Program-made: the position numbers and the translations under genes
Source of the DNA: Diplocarpon mali
Taxonomy: Eukaryota; Ascomycota; Leotiomycetes; Helotiales; Drepanopezizaceae
Assembly: GCA_024741835.1 (NCBI GenBank)
Contig: JAENRP010000029.1
Location: forward strand, 180,573-244,572
DNA: 64,000 bases
Direction of reading: 5' to 3'
Shown here: positions 34,683-46,245 of the stretch, piece after piece
Numbering within the stretch: position 1 is the first letter of the stretch
How the letters are laid out: each line of letters opens with the position of its first letter
Notes under the pieces: model-generated
Databases searched by the model: none
What the model saw: the letters and a program-made list of their open reading frames with translations, nothing else
Told to the model about the DNA's origin: nothing

Positions 34683-36454
34683 TTAGAGGTGATCCGCGAA
34701 CATCTCCTTGAAGAAATCATTGATGAATAGATTCTTGGGATCGAGCTTCTTGCGGATCTCGAGAAACTTCTTAAGGGCTTCCTGGTCCGTCTGCTTCGCG
34801 AAGTGGTAGATAGCTCCATCCCGCGTCTTGTTGATGTGAGGGATGCCACCATGCTGCACAGCGATATCGTTGAAGGCGAGACGGAACTGCTTCCAGGTCG
34901 GGTCAGCTGGATCTGGGTATTCGGGATCGACGGCCATCATGTTGCCTTTGCGTGATCGAGAGAGCAAGGAAGCCTCATCCTGCTTGATGAAATAGATCAG
35001 GACCGGCAACGACAGGATGAAGCCCTGTTCCCTGCGGAAACGATCGCTGAGGTCGAGTAATGCGCGGATCATGATGGGCCAGTTCTCCTCCGGGAAAACC
35101 CAGTCATAGAATTCGAAGGACGGGTCGTCATGGTCGTAGAGGATACCACGGTCTACTAGATGATTAACTCATATCTCTCACGATGTTCTCATGAGCGACG
35201 TGGGGACTCGTGGACTTGTCCACCCCCCGCCTGTGAAAAATCTAACCTGGAGAAGCTGGTGGACTTACCACACGGGTCAATCGTGTACGAGCTATGCTCA
35301 ATTATTTTCAACTAAGAGAGGGCATGTCAGCTGACTTTGATCCGAATAGTCGAAGCGATGCCCATTACCGGCAAATCAACAAGAGCGGCATTAATAAGGG
35401 CACCAGTCGCGGCGTTACCATCAGTGAGTGCTGTGCTGGCCTTCACAAGTGGCAAGAAGAGATCTGGGAACAGCTGGATCCCCTTACTCTCAATAGGATC
35501 AAGCCAAGTGGCGAGACTATGAGGGTTCGGGGCAATAGGCTCGATGAACTTCCGACACTGCCACAGCAATTTTCCGGTGTTTGCGAAGAGAGATCCAAAG
35601 CATTGGTCGTTGACCGCTTTCAACGCCTTGATTTCGTTGTCAAAGTTATCGAGGAACTGATCGATCTGCTTGACCTGGTAGCCGACGTGGAGAGGCTGAG
35701 TCTTCAAAAGGTTTATCTGGTGTTAAATCTTGATGTGAGTATATAGCTCTATCGGAATGCTTTGAAACGAAGCCACTACAAGAAAGGGACATATTTACTT
35801 ACAGTGACCTCACAGACGACACCTAGCATGCCAAAGTGCGATCGTACAGCCGGCAGGAGCTCAGGATTCTTGGCTGCCGAAATCTCCATCAGCTCTCCAG
35901 TTGGCGTTACGAGCTTGTACCCGACAGTATGAGCGGCAAATTGAGCGCTACGCTGCACTGAAGAAGCATTAGAATCACTCTCCTGTCATAGTCCGAGACG
36001 GAAATGGGCCGGTCGTTAAACTTACTGGAGCTGTCGTTCGCATGCGTACCACTCATGGCACCAACTTGAAAATTCCCAAACTCCAAGATGACGGGAAGCT
36101 GGAGTCCTAGTTTCTTCAGATACACGCAGACCTCGTGCAGAATCGCGCCAGCCTGGATGGTGATGGTCATCGCCTTCTGGTCAACAGATAGGATCTTGGT
36201 CACTAGAAGTGTACCATCAGCATACGACTTCTGACGCCGATGGGAGAGTTCCTCTCACTCTTGGTCATTGCTATGACGATGTCGCTGCCAACCATACACT
36301 GTGTAGTCGAGTGGATTGCGCCGTTTACGGTTACCCTCTTGTTCGCACCGTAGGCTTTCTTGACGAGAGCTTGCACTTCTGAGATCGATGAGGGCGTCTC
36401 GACATCGGCAACCTCGAACTCGATCTCATGATTCCAGTTGGTGATTGTAGGCAT
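34683..36454 (-). CDS. FAD-linked oxidase of the arabinono/gulono-lactone oxidase family
   Basis: It belongs to the VAO/PCMH flavoprotein superfamily with a C-terminal ALO-type domain; members oxidise sugar lactones or alditols. Six exons (36454-36259, 36202-36026, 35957-35803, 35716-35369, 35311-35269, 35155-34683) encode 463 residues. The FAD domain has VTVNGAIHSTTQ with His48 at the position of the flavin-linking His, then VQAG-type ILHEVCVYLKKLGL and GAMSGTHANDSS. The ALO end has GGIPHINKTRDG in place of the usual HWxK segment and closes with LDPKNLFINDFF. The phase-0 junction at 35369/35311 uses a GCTGAC branch site. The flavin loop reads GAIHS rather than the common GxGHS. The substrate is not predictable; sugar- or lactone-directed chemistry would fit the neighbours. 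Confidence 0.85.
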
Positions 36455-38338
36455 GATTGGAAAGATTCTGTGCGGCGTGTGTTACTCGGATGCTCCAGGT
36501 TCTGCTTGAAGTTTTGGAGATGACTTGTGTAGACCAGAGAGTTGCCCCAATTTAGGGAAGCAGCGCGTTATGTATGCAGATGCTGAGACTCGCAAAGTGG
36601 CCTTCGTCTGAGGGGGTATCTAGAGCTGTTGACGTGTTGCACGAGTTCCCTAAAGACATTTCAATCTTACATGATAATGCAGCACATGAGGTGCCTCCAA
36701 GATACCATCAACAGTCAGAGTCCACCCTATCAAGCATGCGGTTACGCATCTCAGATCGCATACAGCCTGGTCGGCCGAAAAGCCTCGCACGGATTACCTG
36801 CTATGATGCATACCGTGAACTCCAATCCGATTCTTGGTCTCCTTCTACATATTCACAGTCGGTCTCGGGTCTCACGTCAGAAGCTGAAGCTCACATCTAA
36901 CCAGGGCTCTCATCTCCCTTGTTTCTGGAATCTGAAGATGCTCACATGTTCTCAGCCTGGATCTCGTAGGTATTCATCCGCTACCAGAAGTCAGCGAATA
37001 CTTTCCTGGACGCAGGGTCGCTCTGCACTACGGGCATATCACAGCCAGTTCATTTTACATGCAGGGTATCGCCGCCCTCAAATGCTGCAGCACATATCAA
37101 GTCGCTTATGTGAGCAGCACAGCATGTCATGCTGAGGGGTAATGCAGAGGTGCTTGTATTCGGCTACTGAATTACCTTTCACATGAAAGCGTAAAAGAGA
37201 GCAGCGGGTATGATGCAGCGGCGCAATTTTCCGTCAATAACTGTTGAAATCAGATACTGGGTGAAATCAAATGAATTTTATCTATGTAACCTAAAGCGGT
37301 CCCACTCCATAAATTATAGTTTGTGATGTGATTTTTAAGATTTAAGCCTTCCAATGATAGAATAGTATTTTGGCTGTTAGTGATAGATACTGTTGGTGGC
37401 TCTGGTGTCTGAGCTAGTGGCAGGCCGGAGCCAAACGGACGTTGCGCTTGAGCAAACAGCTGCGTCAAACAACATCCATCTCGAATCCCTCGCGTTTGAA
37501 CAGTTGCCTTGAAAGTTTGACAAACCACTATAGCTCTGTCTTCACTCGAAGACTATTCTAGTCACAAATTTCAAAGACAGCTAAGAGTGTATCAAAGCTC
37601 TGTTTTACATGTATTATGCAGAGAACTGGTGTTCGATAGTCTCAAATGCCGGGGGTTCAGAGACAAGATTCCACCGATATCTAGCCTCTTGACTCACTCT
37701 ATGGAAAGATGGTCTCTTTCTGGAGACTCCACGGAATTATGATGGTGCTATGTAGTCCTGAGGGTGTATTCATACCGTATGTCAAAACAGTCACGTTTGG
37801 TTGGCTTCGCTTAATCCACTTCCAACCCAATCAGGGTCAGTATCTTGACAATATCTGCCGGCAGCTGGCACATGACTCTGGAAGTTTCTAAGTGCTTGAC
37901 ATCACGATAAGTGATATTGACCTCATTAGTTTGAAACTATCCGTATGCTATCACAGCCTCGTGGTAGCTTCCGATTAGAGGGATCGGGATATGGGAGGTA
38001 CTACTGCCGCTAGGATGAGTTCCCGACTGCAAGGCTGAAATCAACTGGCGAGATTTCATGAGTTTTGGAAGCTGCTTGAGTGTTTTGTTTGTCGCACCGT
38101 AGAGTCACACTGTAGAATATCGGTGGCAGAAGACAATTCACCGCCCTCTATGACGCAGCTTGACCTGTGGATAACGCGCTTTACAGGGTCATCAGCTCAA
38201 GAGATTCCTACATATAAGAAAACTCCAACTCTAAATTTTTCAGCGGTTATCAGAAGACTTCCCCGCCATAAAACACCTCCAAGCAGTTGAAAGCTTCACT
38301 GAAATACGTTGCAGCTCGCAAAACACACCGAGCGAACG
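36455..38338. other. Intergenic, no supported gene
   Basis: This is the divergent space between the flavin oxidase and acetyltransferase genes. Frames at 36574-37135 and 37250-37528 have no family signal. It should contain two promoters. I see no clustered CGG-N6-CCG site. Confidence 0.45.
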
Positions 38339-39202
38339 ATGACGGAAAGACGGGAAACAGAGAGGCACGAAAAAGATCTACAGGCCATCGCCAAGGTTAG
38401 AACGAGCGCAGTTCAAGTGCCCTGGAGTGAGGAGTTTGAGAGGATGATCTCGGGCATGAAGTGGGTCAGATCCTTCTCGCTTAAAACAAATCAAAACAAA
38501 ACCTCGCTTCGCACCCGCCCCTTGCTGCCACTGACCCCCCAACAGCTTTGCACCATCCAACTGTGCGGTACTCGAAGATTTCAGCTTGGCGCATAAGAGA
38601 CGACTCCAGCTCTTCAATCGGGACGATGCGCTTCACGAGTCGGCTTCTCTGGCCGAGGCGAAGAGAAAGAGGATGGCGATCATCAAGGCAATGTTGGGTG
38701 GAGTGGGCGACAAGGTCGCCGTCGAAACACCGTTCATGTGCACCTGGGGGTGTAACACGTTCCTTGGCGACGGCACGTACATCAACATGGGGTGATTATA
38801 TTTTCTCCGCACTCCCTTCCAGTTCCGCCCGTCTGCAGACCCTGCCGTGCCGACTGACGACTATATAGCACCTCTCTCTTCGACCACGCACCGATAGTCA
38901 TCGGCTCCCGTACTCTCGTCGGACCAGGCGTTACTATATGCACCATAACGCACGTTGCCAGCCCGGATATTCGCAGGAATGTAGGCGGCTCTCACGCGCT
39001 TTCCATACAGATTGGCGAAGATTGTTGGATTGGTGCAGGGGCTATCATCCTTCCCGGGGTGAGAATAGGGAATAGAGTCACCGTAGCGGCAGGTGCAGTG
39101 GTGACAAGAGACTGTGGGGATGGGGTCACCGTCGGTGGTGTGCCGGGTAAGGTATTGAGGCGAGAAGAAGCGGAAGGTGGAGAGACGGTGGATCAGCGAT
39201 AA
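38339..39202 (+). CDS. Maltose/galactoside-type O-acetyltransferase (left-handed beta-helix)
   Basis: It is an acetyl-CoA dependent enzyme that acetylates sugar hydroxyls. Three exons (38339-38460, 38546-38791, 38869-39202) give 233 residues, slightly longer than the usual 180-220. The N-terminal maltose-acetyltransferase region includes FAPSNCAVLEDFSLAHKRRL and a helical stretch. PFMCTWGCNTFLGDGTYINMG leads into the hexapeptide-repeat beta-helix. The repeats continue as HAPIVIGSRTLVGPGVTI, with the catalytic-type His in CTITHVAS, then IGEDCWIGAGAIILPGVRIG and VTVGGVPGKVLR. Splice sites keep frame at GMN and MGT. The acceptor sugar is unknown. Next to a glycosyltransferase and fatty-acid oxidases, acetylation of a sugar headgroup is a reasonable guess. 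Confidence 0.9.
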
Positions 39203-40043
39203 ACAGCCTGGATGGTTCATAGAAGCATATGGCGCGAAGCAAGATCTGTATGGAGTAACGGACGCTATGGAGTTTCTCGGCGTGGATCGAAAATTAGGCA
39301 AACCGAAGCCATCGCAACGGCCTCCAACACTGTAGCGCAGCTTCACCTCTTGAGCAGGCTACACCATACTTGGAAATCTCCGAGTCCAGGTTGCTCATCA
39401 TCACGCTCGCTGAAATCATGTAGCTACTGCCTTCTCCACCTGAGAATTCTGGTACGTTTTTCTGCCATTGCTACGCTACATAGTTGACCAGGCGATTCCT
39501 AGCCAATAAGATAATCCACGTCGCTGAACAAGCACACCTGTGCACTGCTCACATCCTTCAGGATCTTGATAAATCCATTGTTTGCGAAAGTAGTCCAAGA
39601 AGAAAGATTGTCAATCCGTGGAACACATTTATTCCGAGTTGTTTGTGCGTAGTTTAAATTAGGTAACTCGGAATGTACTAAAGTACACTAAGTAATGGCA
39701 CCAAAGTGTTGATTTCATCTTCCGCTGGTGGGTCTTTGACGAGGTCGAATTGAATACAGCCAGTTTTGAAAACACTGATCCAAGCGTCGACCGACGTGAG
39801 GAGTATAAGAAGCTTAGCTGGATTGAATGCTAGTCTAGATACGAAGTGATGGCTACTCCCCCGCATGACCTAACAACCGGGCTGTCATCTGCCACAGCAT
39901 GGCATGGTCCACGGGTTTGAAATTGTTGGTATCACAGGGTGCGCACTGATTCATCAAAAACAGGGCCCATAATTTGTTGCTGACACTCGTGATAATTCAT
40001 AAAGCTGTAGGAGAAAGAGCAGCTTATATGCTATCAACAGCAA
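39203..40043. other. Convergent intergenic space
   Basis: This lies between the 3' ends of the acetyltransferase and the dienelactone hydrolase. It holds no supported gene; an antisense 161-codon frame at 38861-39346 is a shadow of the acetyltransferase. Confidence 0.5.
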
Positions 40044-40895
40044 TCACAGAAACTTCCTGAACCACGTCACCGCTTGCTCTGCAGCACCTCCTGCACCATC
40101 GTTCTCAACCACCTTCATTGGATCCGCCCGAACAGCGAATCCATGGCCGCAACCCTCATACACTTTGATCTCATACCCAGGCTCAGCGCCATCTCCATAC
40201 TCTTGTCGGAAGCCTGCTTCGATGGTTTCCACCTGCTCCTTCGAAAGCACAAAATCCTTGTCCCCAATTGCCATGCTGAGCGGGACCTGAAATTTACGGA
40301 AACTTTCGATGAACTGCGGCGGTTTTAGGCCGGACGGGTGAGCAGTAAAATGCGCATTTATCAGAGCTTCCTTGCCACCATCCACAGCTGGCTCCTCGGT
40401 AAGTTTTGTGGTCTGCATTCCACCCCAGCAAAAGCCAGCCACGCCCAATTTCCCGCCAGCTGGTAGGTCTGCTTTCACAGCCCTGGCATAGTCAAGAATT
40501 GACGGGAAGACTTTCTTCGTCCGAATAGCAAACGGTATGAAGATGCTCATCATCCTCAGAACTGTCACCACACGACGAATCTGACCCAGAATGTCGTACC
40601 AAGCCACGGGCGAAGTCGCGATTTCCATGAGCGCGAGAGACGAGAGTGGGACACCGCCGCCAGGAATGATGTCTGGTACCAAGACTCGGAACCCAGTTTT
40701 AGAGGCGTAGGTATCCGCTAGGATTTTGCTGTTCACCAGTTTGAGGCCGAACGCGTCGGTGATAAATATTATGGTCGAGCTGGAGGTGCTCGCTGTGGGA
40801 GTGGCGATGTATGTTGAAACGCCGTGAATGAGCTTCTCGGTTCCCGCGGGCTTTCCATCGTGAATGGCTCCTTTGAAGCAATCGGCGCAAGACAT
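40044..40895 (-). CDS. Dienelactone hydrolase family protein
   Basis: This alpha/beta-hydrolase family cleaves lactones and esters. It is a single exon of 283 residues. The catalytic triad is visible: Cys156 in GVAGFCWGGM, Asp214 in GDKDFV and His251 in GCGHGFAVR. The N-terminus MSCADCFKGAIHDG and TYIATP match fungal members, and ITDAFGL forms the oxyanion region. The length is about 40 residues longer than bacterial ClcD, as normal in fungi. It is the last accessory enzyme before the conserved block, so its place in the proposed pathway is uncertain; fungal genomes hold several such genes. Opening or hydrolysing a lactone or ester would be the natural role. Confidence 0.92.
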   Translation of the reverse strand: MSCADCFKGAIHDGKPAGTEKLIHGVSTYIATPTASTSSSTIIFITDAFGLKLVNSKILADTYASKTGFRVLVPDIIPGGGVPLSSLALMEIATSPVAWYDILGQIRRVVTVLRMMSIFIPFAIRTKKVFPSILDYARAVKADLPAGGKLGVAGFCWGGMQTTKLTEEPAVDGGKEALINAHFTAHPSGLKPPQFIESFRKFQVPLSMAIGDKDFVLSKEQVETIEAGFRQEYGDGAEPGYEIKVYEGCGHGFAVRADPMKVVENDGAGGAAEQAVTWFRKFL

Positions 40896-42679
40896 GATTC
40901 TGTTGCGTCGGACTGACTCTAGTCAGATGGGACAGACAAGATGGATTGTCCTGTATCTCTGGAGTCGAGGCAGTATGATGGTTTGGCTTGAGTGACGTGG
41001 CTCAAAAGAAGGGATTCAGACCGAGACGTACAGGTATTTAGACAGCTTGGGTTTGCGCATTGAATAGGTACCCAAACGGAGCTAGCGTCAGATATATGTT
41101 TCCGATAAGATGCGCTAAGGCGATATCTCGGACCGGGTACGAAAGCTTGGCTTGGCTTGATTTTACCCCTGCATTTAAGCGAGCGATTCAAAGCTGGCGA
41201 AGACGGGCTGATCTTGTTTTTCTCTCCTCAAGATAGTATGTGTACATATAAGAGTGGCGCTAGTTGCAAAGTCTATATTGCTATCAAAAGCAGATTGATG
41301 ATCTGATAAGATATCACTGGCTACTCATATTTTACATTGGGCTGCAAACCCACTTAAGTACGGCGGGTCGTGGGGGGCAGAGCACTCCACCCGAAGGGTT
41401 ATGATAACATTCTTTCTCTATACTTGGCTCAGGATATTCAACTTAGAACTGGAGTCTTACTAGGCTGTGTTTATCATCTGCTAACAACCTGAAAGTACAG
41501 GGATAAGGAAACTTGATAGCTAGTCATTAGTTTTCAAAGTACATACAGATCATGTTGAATGTACTCTCCTTGTATCGTAGATATTTCTGACCCAGAATCG
41601 CTGGTAGAAATTTTGTTTCCCAACATGGCTGTTTCCTCTTCTGGTAGAGGGCATCCCAAGTGAGTTTGCAGCTCATTCACTATGAGTACTATTCAGAATC
41701 CAGTTGTTAGCACTAGTTTCTGCTCTTGTGTATACTAGTGATTTGCGTGACATGTCATAAGTAAACGTAAAATGAGAAGACTGGCAGCAATCATATGCAG
41801 GTGATACCAAGATTCATGGGCCGAAGCTTCTCGCTTCCTCTATAAGTTTTCATGTAAAGGGAAGTTTAAAGGGCGGGCAACTCGCTTGATATCAAACACC
41901 GTATGCCACCTCACTTCAAAGGACAAGATTTATCAGGTTGGTATTCTTCATCGCACTTATCATCAGGCATTTGACAGAGATCAGAGTTTACTTGCATAGC
42001 ATCTTGTGTAGTCTTCCATGAGCGGCTCCTCCGAACTCTGCGAAGTGAAAGTTGATGCTCTTAAATGCTGACTGACTTAGTAAAGGGTAATGTGCAAGCA
42101 AATTTAATACCAAAAAACAATAAAAGTGATAAGTGGGACCACCTGAGCCCTTATGTGTCCTTAATTCTTGTTCATAATAAATTTTATTTAATTACTCTTT
42201 ATAGGAAAGAAAGCTTCAAGCAAAATTCTTTAGCCCATTCTTTCTTCAAGGAGGCGGCTGCAGCTAGCGTACACCTGGACGCTCCCCATCGTCCAAGATG
42301 CTCAAGTGTATACATGTTTTGATAAAAAAATACATACGAGTTCCCAGTATACTTTCAGATCGTGAAATCTACTGCTGAGCTTTTTCTATTGCTGCGGATT
42401 ATATCTGAAGCAGTTTTTAAAGTGAGTTTCGATCGCGGCGCTCGTGCCGAAAATTGGCAGCTGTCCAAAGAGGCAGGGATACCCGATATATGCTACGGCC
42501 TACAACTCCATCCTGATCTGATTTTCGGGGTATTAACAAACGCCTGGTTCGTCCACAATGTAGGTGAGAAGATGACGCATTGCCGCTGCAACCAAACCTC
42601 GATATTTCCCAGCCCTCGTTTGCCCTCTGTCCCCTCGTCTGATATTCTCATCACATCAAAAGTCTCTGCTTATCACATC
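40896..42679. other. Intergenic, no supported gene
   Basis: This includes the promoter of the dienelactone hydrolase (near 40900-41250) and the 3' flank of the ataxin-10 gene. 42060-42350 is AT-rich. Only short frames occur. Confidence 0.5.
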
Positions 42680-45600
42680 TCATTTCCCTGCCTGCGCCTC
42701 TGCTGCAGCCTCTGCCTCCAGCCTCACCTTCCCTCTGGCAGTAGCCTCGCTTACCAGCTTCATTGTGTTCCTCAGTTCCAGGACCTTCGCATCCAAATCA
42801 GCTCTCACAGTGGAACTCCCACTCCCACTCCCGCTCCCGCCCCCACTCGCATTCCTAGGTATGATATCTCCCACGATCCGAGTAACCTGCGGTCTTTCCA
42901 GATTCGCCACAACAGGCTTGGGATGCATCGCCAGCCCCTTCTCACTTAGCCCTGGTCCGACTGTCGGAGTGGGAGCTCCAGAATTCCTTACCGGCCTCTC
43001 ACCAGGCGGCGGGTTTGCCGAACGCATCGTCTGAACCGGCCTCTCGGCCCTCGCCTGAGCTTCGGCTTGGGCTCGAGCAGCAGCCTGTGCTTGAACCTGC
43101 GCCTGTTTGACAGGCACAAGCTCCTTGACGAAATCCTGGGCTTCCTTGCAACCTTCCATCAGGAACTTGATAGCGAGCGTAGCGCGTTCTTTCAAGTATT
43201 CATTGTGACCATCGTAAACGCAACAGTTGAGGAGGGGCATGATACCCTCGTGATCAAGGAGCTGTTTCTGTACGATAGGATTACCGGGGCCGTTGCGCCG
43301 CGCGTTGGTCGGTGCTATAAGCGCTGTGAGGATAATGAGAATTTGGATCTTGATACCAGCCCATGGGAACTTGTGCGGGGTGTCGTGGAGCGGCGCTTGC
43401 ATGGGCGGTGGAGCATGAGAAGCTTGATTGGGCATGGGGCGCTCGTCGAGTTGCTTGCGCGGGACGCCTGCTTCGAGGGCCTTAAGAAGTGCGACGAGCT
43501 CGTAGACTGTTTCCCACTCGATGAGGAGGTGACGCATCTCCGTGATCTCGGCAATGACCGAGATGAAGTCGAGATATTGTGACAGCCCGTCTTTAGCACG
43601 CTCCATATCCCACAGATCTACTGGAAAGTCGCTGTGGTGTTTCTTTTGTTGGCGGATTTGAGCTTGGGCATAGATGAGGGCCAAACAATCCGGCACCACC
43701 CGAGAACGGAAGTAATTGTAGAGGAAATGGATGAGCTTTGCATCCCGCTGATAATCCTTGACATCCTCGTAGATTGGGCTATCCTTCCGCGCGCGGAACA
43801 TGTAGTTGATGAGCCGAAGCAGAACAGTCTGTGCCGGTGATACGATATCTTTGAGAATGCGAAGAGAGTTCCAAGCATACGGCAGCAGAGCGTTGTGATG
43901 GAATGACTCGATGATCTGGGCTGTGATTTGGAAAATAAATTGCTGGTCCGTTTGTTCCCATACCGCAATGAAGACCAATAGCTCTCTCAAGAGATTCTTT
44001 CCACAATCCAGTGCCAAGAACATCTTGCATCTAGTCTTCTGCAAATTCTCTCCTGCAGGCGTAAGTCCAGATCCCATCGAGTCAACGATGCAAGCCTTGA
44101 TAGTCATATGCAAAGCCTCAATCTGTTTTGTGTCCAAGATATTCGGAATCTCCGTCAACAATCCGCGGAGTGGGCCTTCGGCATACGAGTCGTCGTCGTC
44201 TTCTTCATCCTCCTCATCCTCGCCATTGTCTCCTTCGATATAGCGTTCATCAATCTCGTCGGGATTCACGCTCTCGTTACCAAGCTGCTCATAGTGCTCT
44301 CCCTGCTCAAAATTATCGGCTTCCTGGCCTCGGGGCATGTACCGATGCATAGCATTCTCCTTGCACGCAGCAGCGCGCTCCTGGGCGCGTTCCACCGTCT
44401 CCATCTGCACAACCCACCCCTCAAAATTCGCATCCCGGACTTTCTTCCACCAGACATCGATCTCATGCGATACCCTGGCGTAGAGCTTATCCTGCGCGTA
44501 TTTATCTAACATGTCCGGTTTCCACACAGGGGAAGCCGAACCCACCTCGCCCTCATCCTCTTCACCAACCTCCACCTCGTCAAACTCCGGCTCGGGAAGC
44601 TCGCCAGGCGTGTATCCCGAAGCTACCTCTGTCGAATACTTCTCCAAAAGTTTTACGGCAAGTGGATCTTTTTTGTTGTGACGCCTGATCCAGTTCCCCA
44701 CCTCGATGTGCACTTTCTCCACGTCCAGGTCATCTGGCACCATCTCATGGATAGGGTCGTTCTTCAGCTCATCATCAAACAACATCTCGAGCCAGAAAGA
44801 CATCTTAAAGCGGTCATTGGCCATCGTCCAGTTGTGCGTATGTTGTAAACATGTCACCAGCAACTTCTTATCTACCCTTCGCATTAGCACCACCGTACCC
44901 TTTCCACAGTCAAGAACGAATCTCACAAAGTTCCGTGATCTCATTGAGCTTCTCCCTCCTCCCCACCTCAACCGTCTCCCCATCATAGCCCTTGCTCGTG
45001 ACGTTGATACACAGAACGACCAGCCTCTGCACCGCCAGATCAAAGCGCACCGTCGCACAAATCTCCTGGGCCGTATCCTTGATGGCCAGCATATTCCGAC
45101 TGATGACCAGCAGATTGTTCAGGTAATGCAGATCTTCCCTTAGGGCCTCATAATTTTTCAGGATTAGTTCTGCGGATTCCGACACATCGTGGCTGTCGCG
45201 CAGTCCGTCTGCGGTTTCGGGTTTTCCTAGAGACCATTTGTCGAGTGAGGGGATAGCGGTGTTGAAGATCTTCTGGAGATGCATCCAGATGTCCACGTTT
45301 TTGGCCAGCGTTTCTCTACATCACACAGCGTATCAGCACCTCTGTCTCACTTCCCCATCTAGAATATGACAATTCCCACGGTATCGTGACGCACATACCG
45401 AACATCTGCCTTATTTAAACTCAAATCCAGTGTCCTTGCGATCATCCTCTTAACTTCAACCATCGCCTTTTGCAAATACGTCCCCGGGCGCTCAAAATGT
45501 AACTCCAGCGTGACAAGCGCAGCATTGAAATTCCTCTCCTCCTCCGTCTGCTGATTCCGCCGTTTGTGCAGAGCGTCCACGTCCATATATCCCAAGACAC

Positions 45601-45790
45601 TGCTCCCATTTATTCCCTTGATGTTTTTGGTGTAAGGGTTCATTGTATCCGGCAAGATACTCTCGCGATTCGTACGGTGCGTCTGCGAGCTCTCGTCCCA
45701 CCACGTCGCAAGTGGCGTCTTGCATTTGCTGCAGATGGTGCTATTTGACCGAATCGAGGGGAGAAGATGCCCGCATTCTATGCAATACAT
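42680..45790 (-). CDS. Ataxin-10 homologue with N-terminal zinc-ribbon-like segment
   Basis: This is a homologue of human ATXN10 and yeast CTR86, an Armadillo-like scaffold of poorly known function. Exons 45790-45399, 45315-44967 and 44899-42680 give 986 residues. Residues 1-27 hold two Cys pairs (MYCIECGH and ICSKCKT) like a zinc ribbon. Helical repeats follow (LVTLELHFERPGTYLQKAM, ETLAKNVDIWMHLQKIF, LHYLNNLLVISRNML). An acidic stretch (DNGEDEEDEEDDDD) lies mid-protein. The diagnostic ataxin-10 C-terminal domain lies near 790-850 (LLNCCVYDGHNEYLKERATLAIKFLM). A Gln/Ala-rich coiled coil ends the protein. The first intron is clear. The second (44900-44966) is needed to change frame and uses GTGGGG, so that junction is tentative. 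The long size and the Cys pairs are unusual for the family. Confidence 0.82.
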
Positions 45791-46245
45791 GGTGAATAAA
45801 CGAAGGGAGGAACGATGGGTGAACGGAAACACGAGAGGTTGACTTGGGCTGGTGTTGAAATCTTGAGGCGGCGATTGACGTCGTTAGTTCGTGGGGCCGG
45901 GCACGATGAGGGGAAGTGATTTTTGGCGACCGATGTCATGGGGTCTGGGAGAGCTCAGTTCAGGGGTAGTGCAATTACGAAGGATCAGGGTGTTCGCGGG
46001 TTGGTCATTTTGTAAAAAGTTCCCAGACCTCTTCCCCCCGACCTCGAATGTTTGCAAGCCTTCATGTCCATAGCAACATCACCGTTTTCATATTACAATA
46101 TGCTTTTCCGCCTGGGCATATATTGGTACCTTACCAAGCCACCATATCAGCAACCTCTGGAGTCTTCTTGAACCCGTCCATGCCAGAGATAATAATACAG
46201 AGTCCTTCGCAGTGCCGTCAGAAATGTCCGAGGTCAATACGCGTC
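45791..46245. other. Short intergenic region
   Basis: It holds the promoter of the ataxin-10 gene and the 3' flank of the Mam3 homologue. The apparent plus-strand frame at 46048-46659 is an antisense shadow of the latter. Confidence 0.5.

Noticed and set aside
42362..42949. 195-codon plus-strand frame
   Set aside because: The 3' half is antisense to the ataxin-10 C-terminus and the rest is unremarkable.
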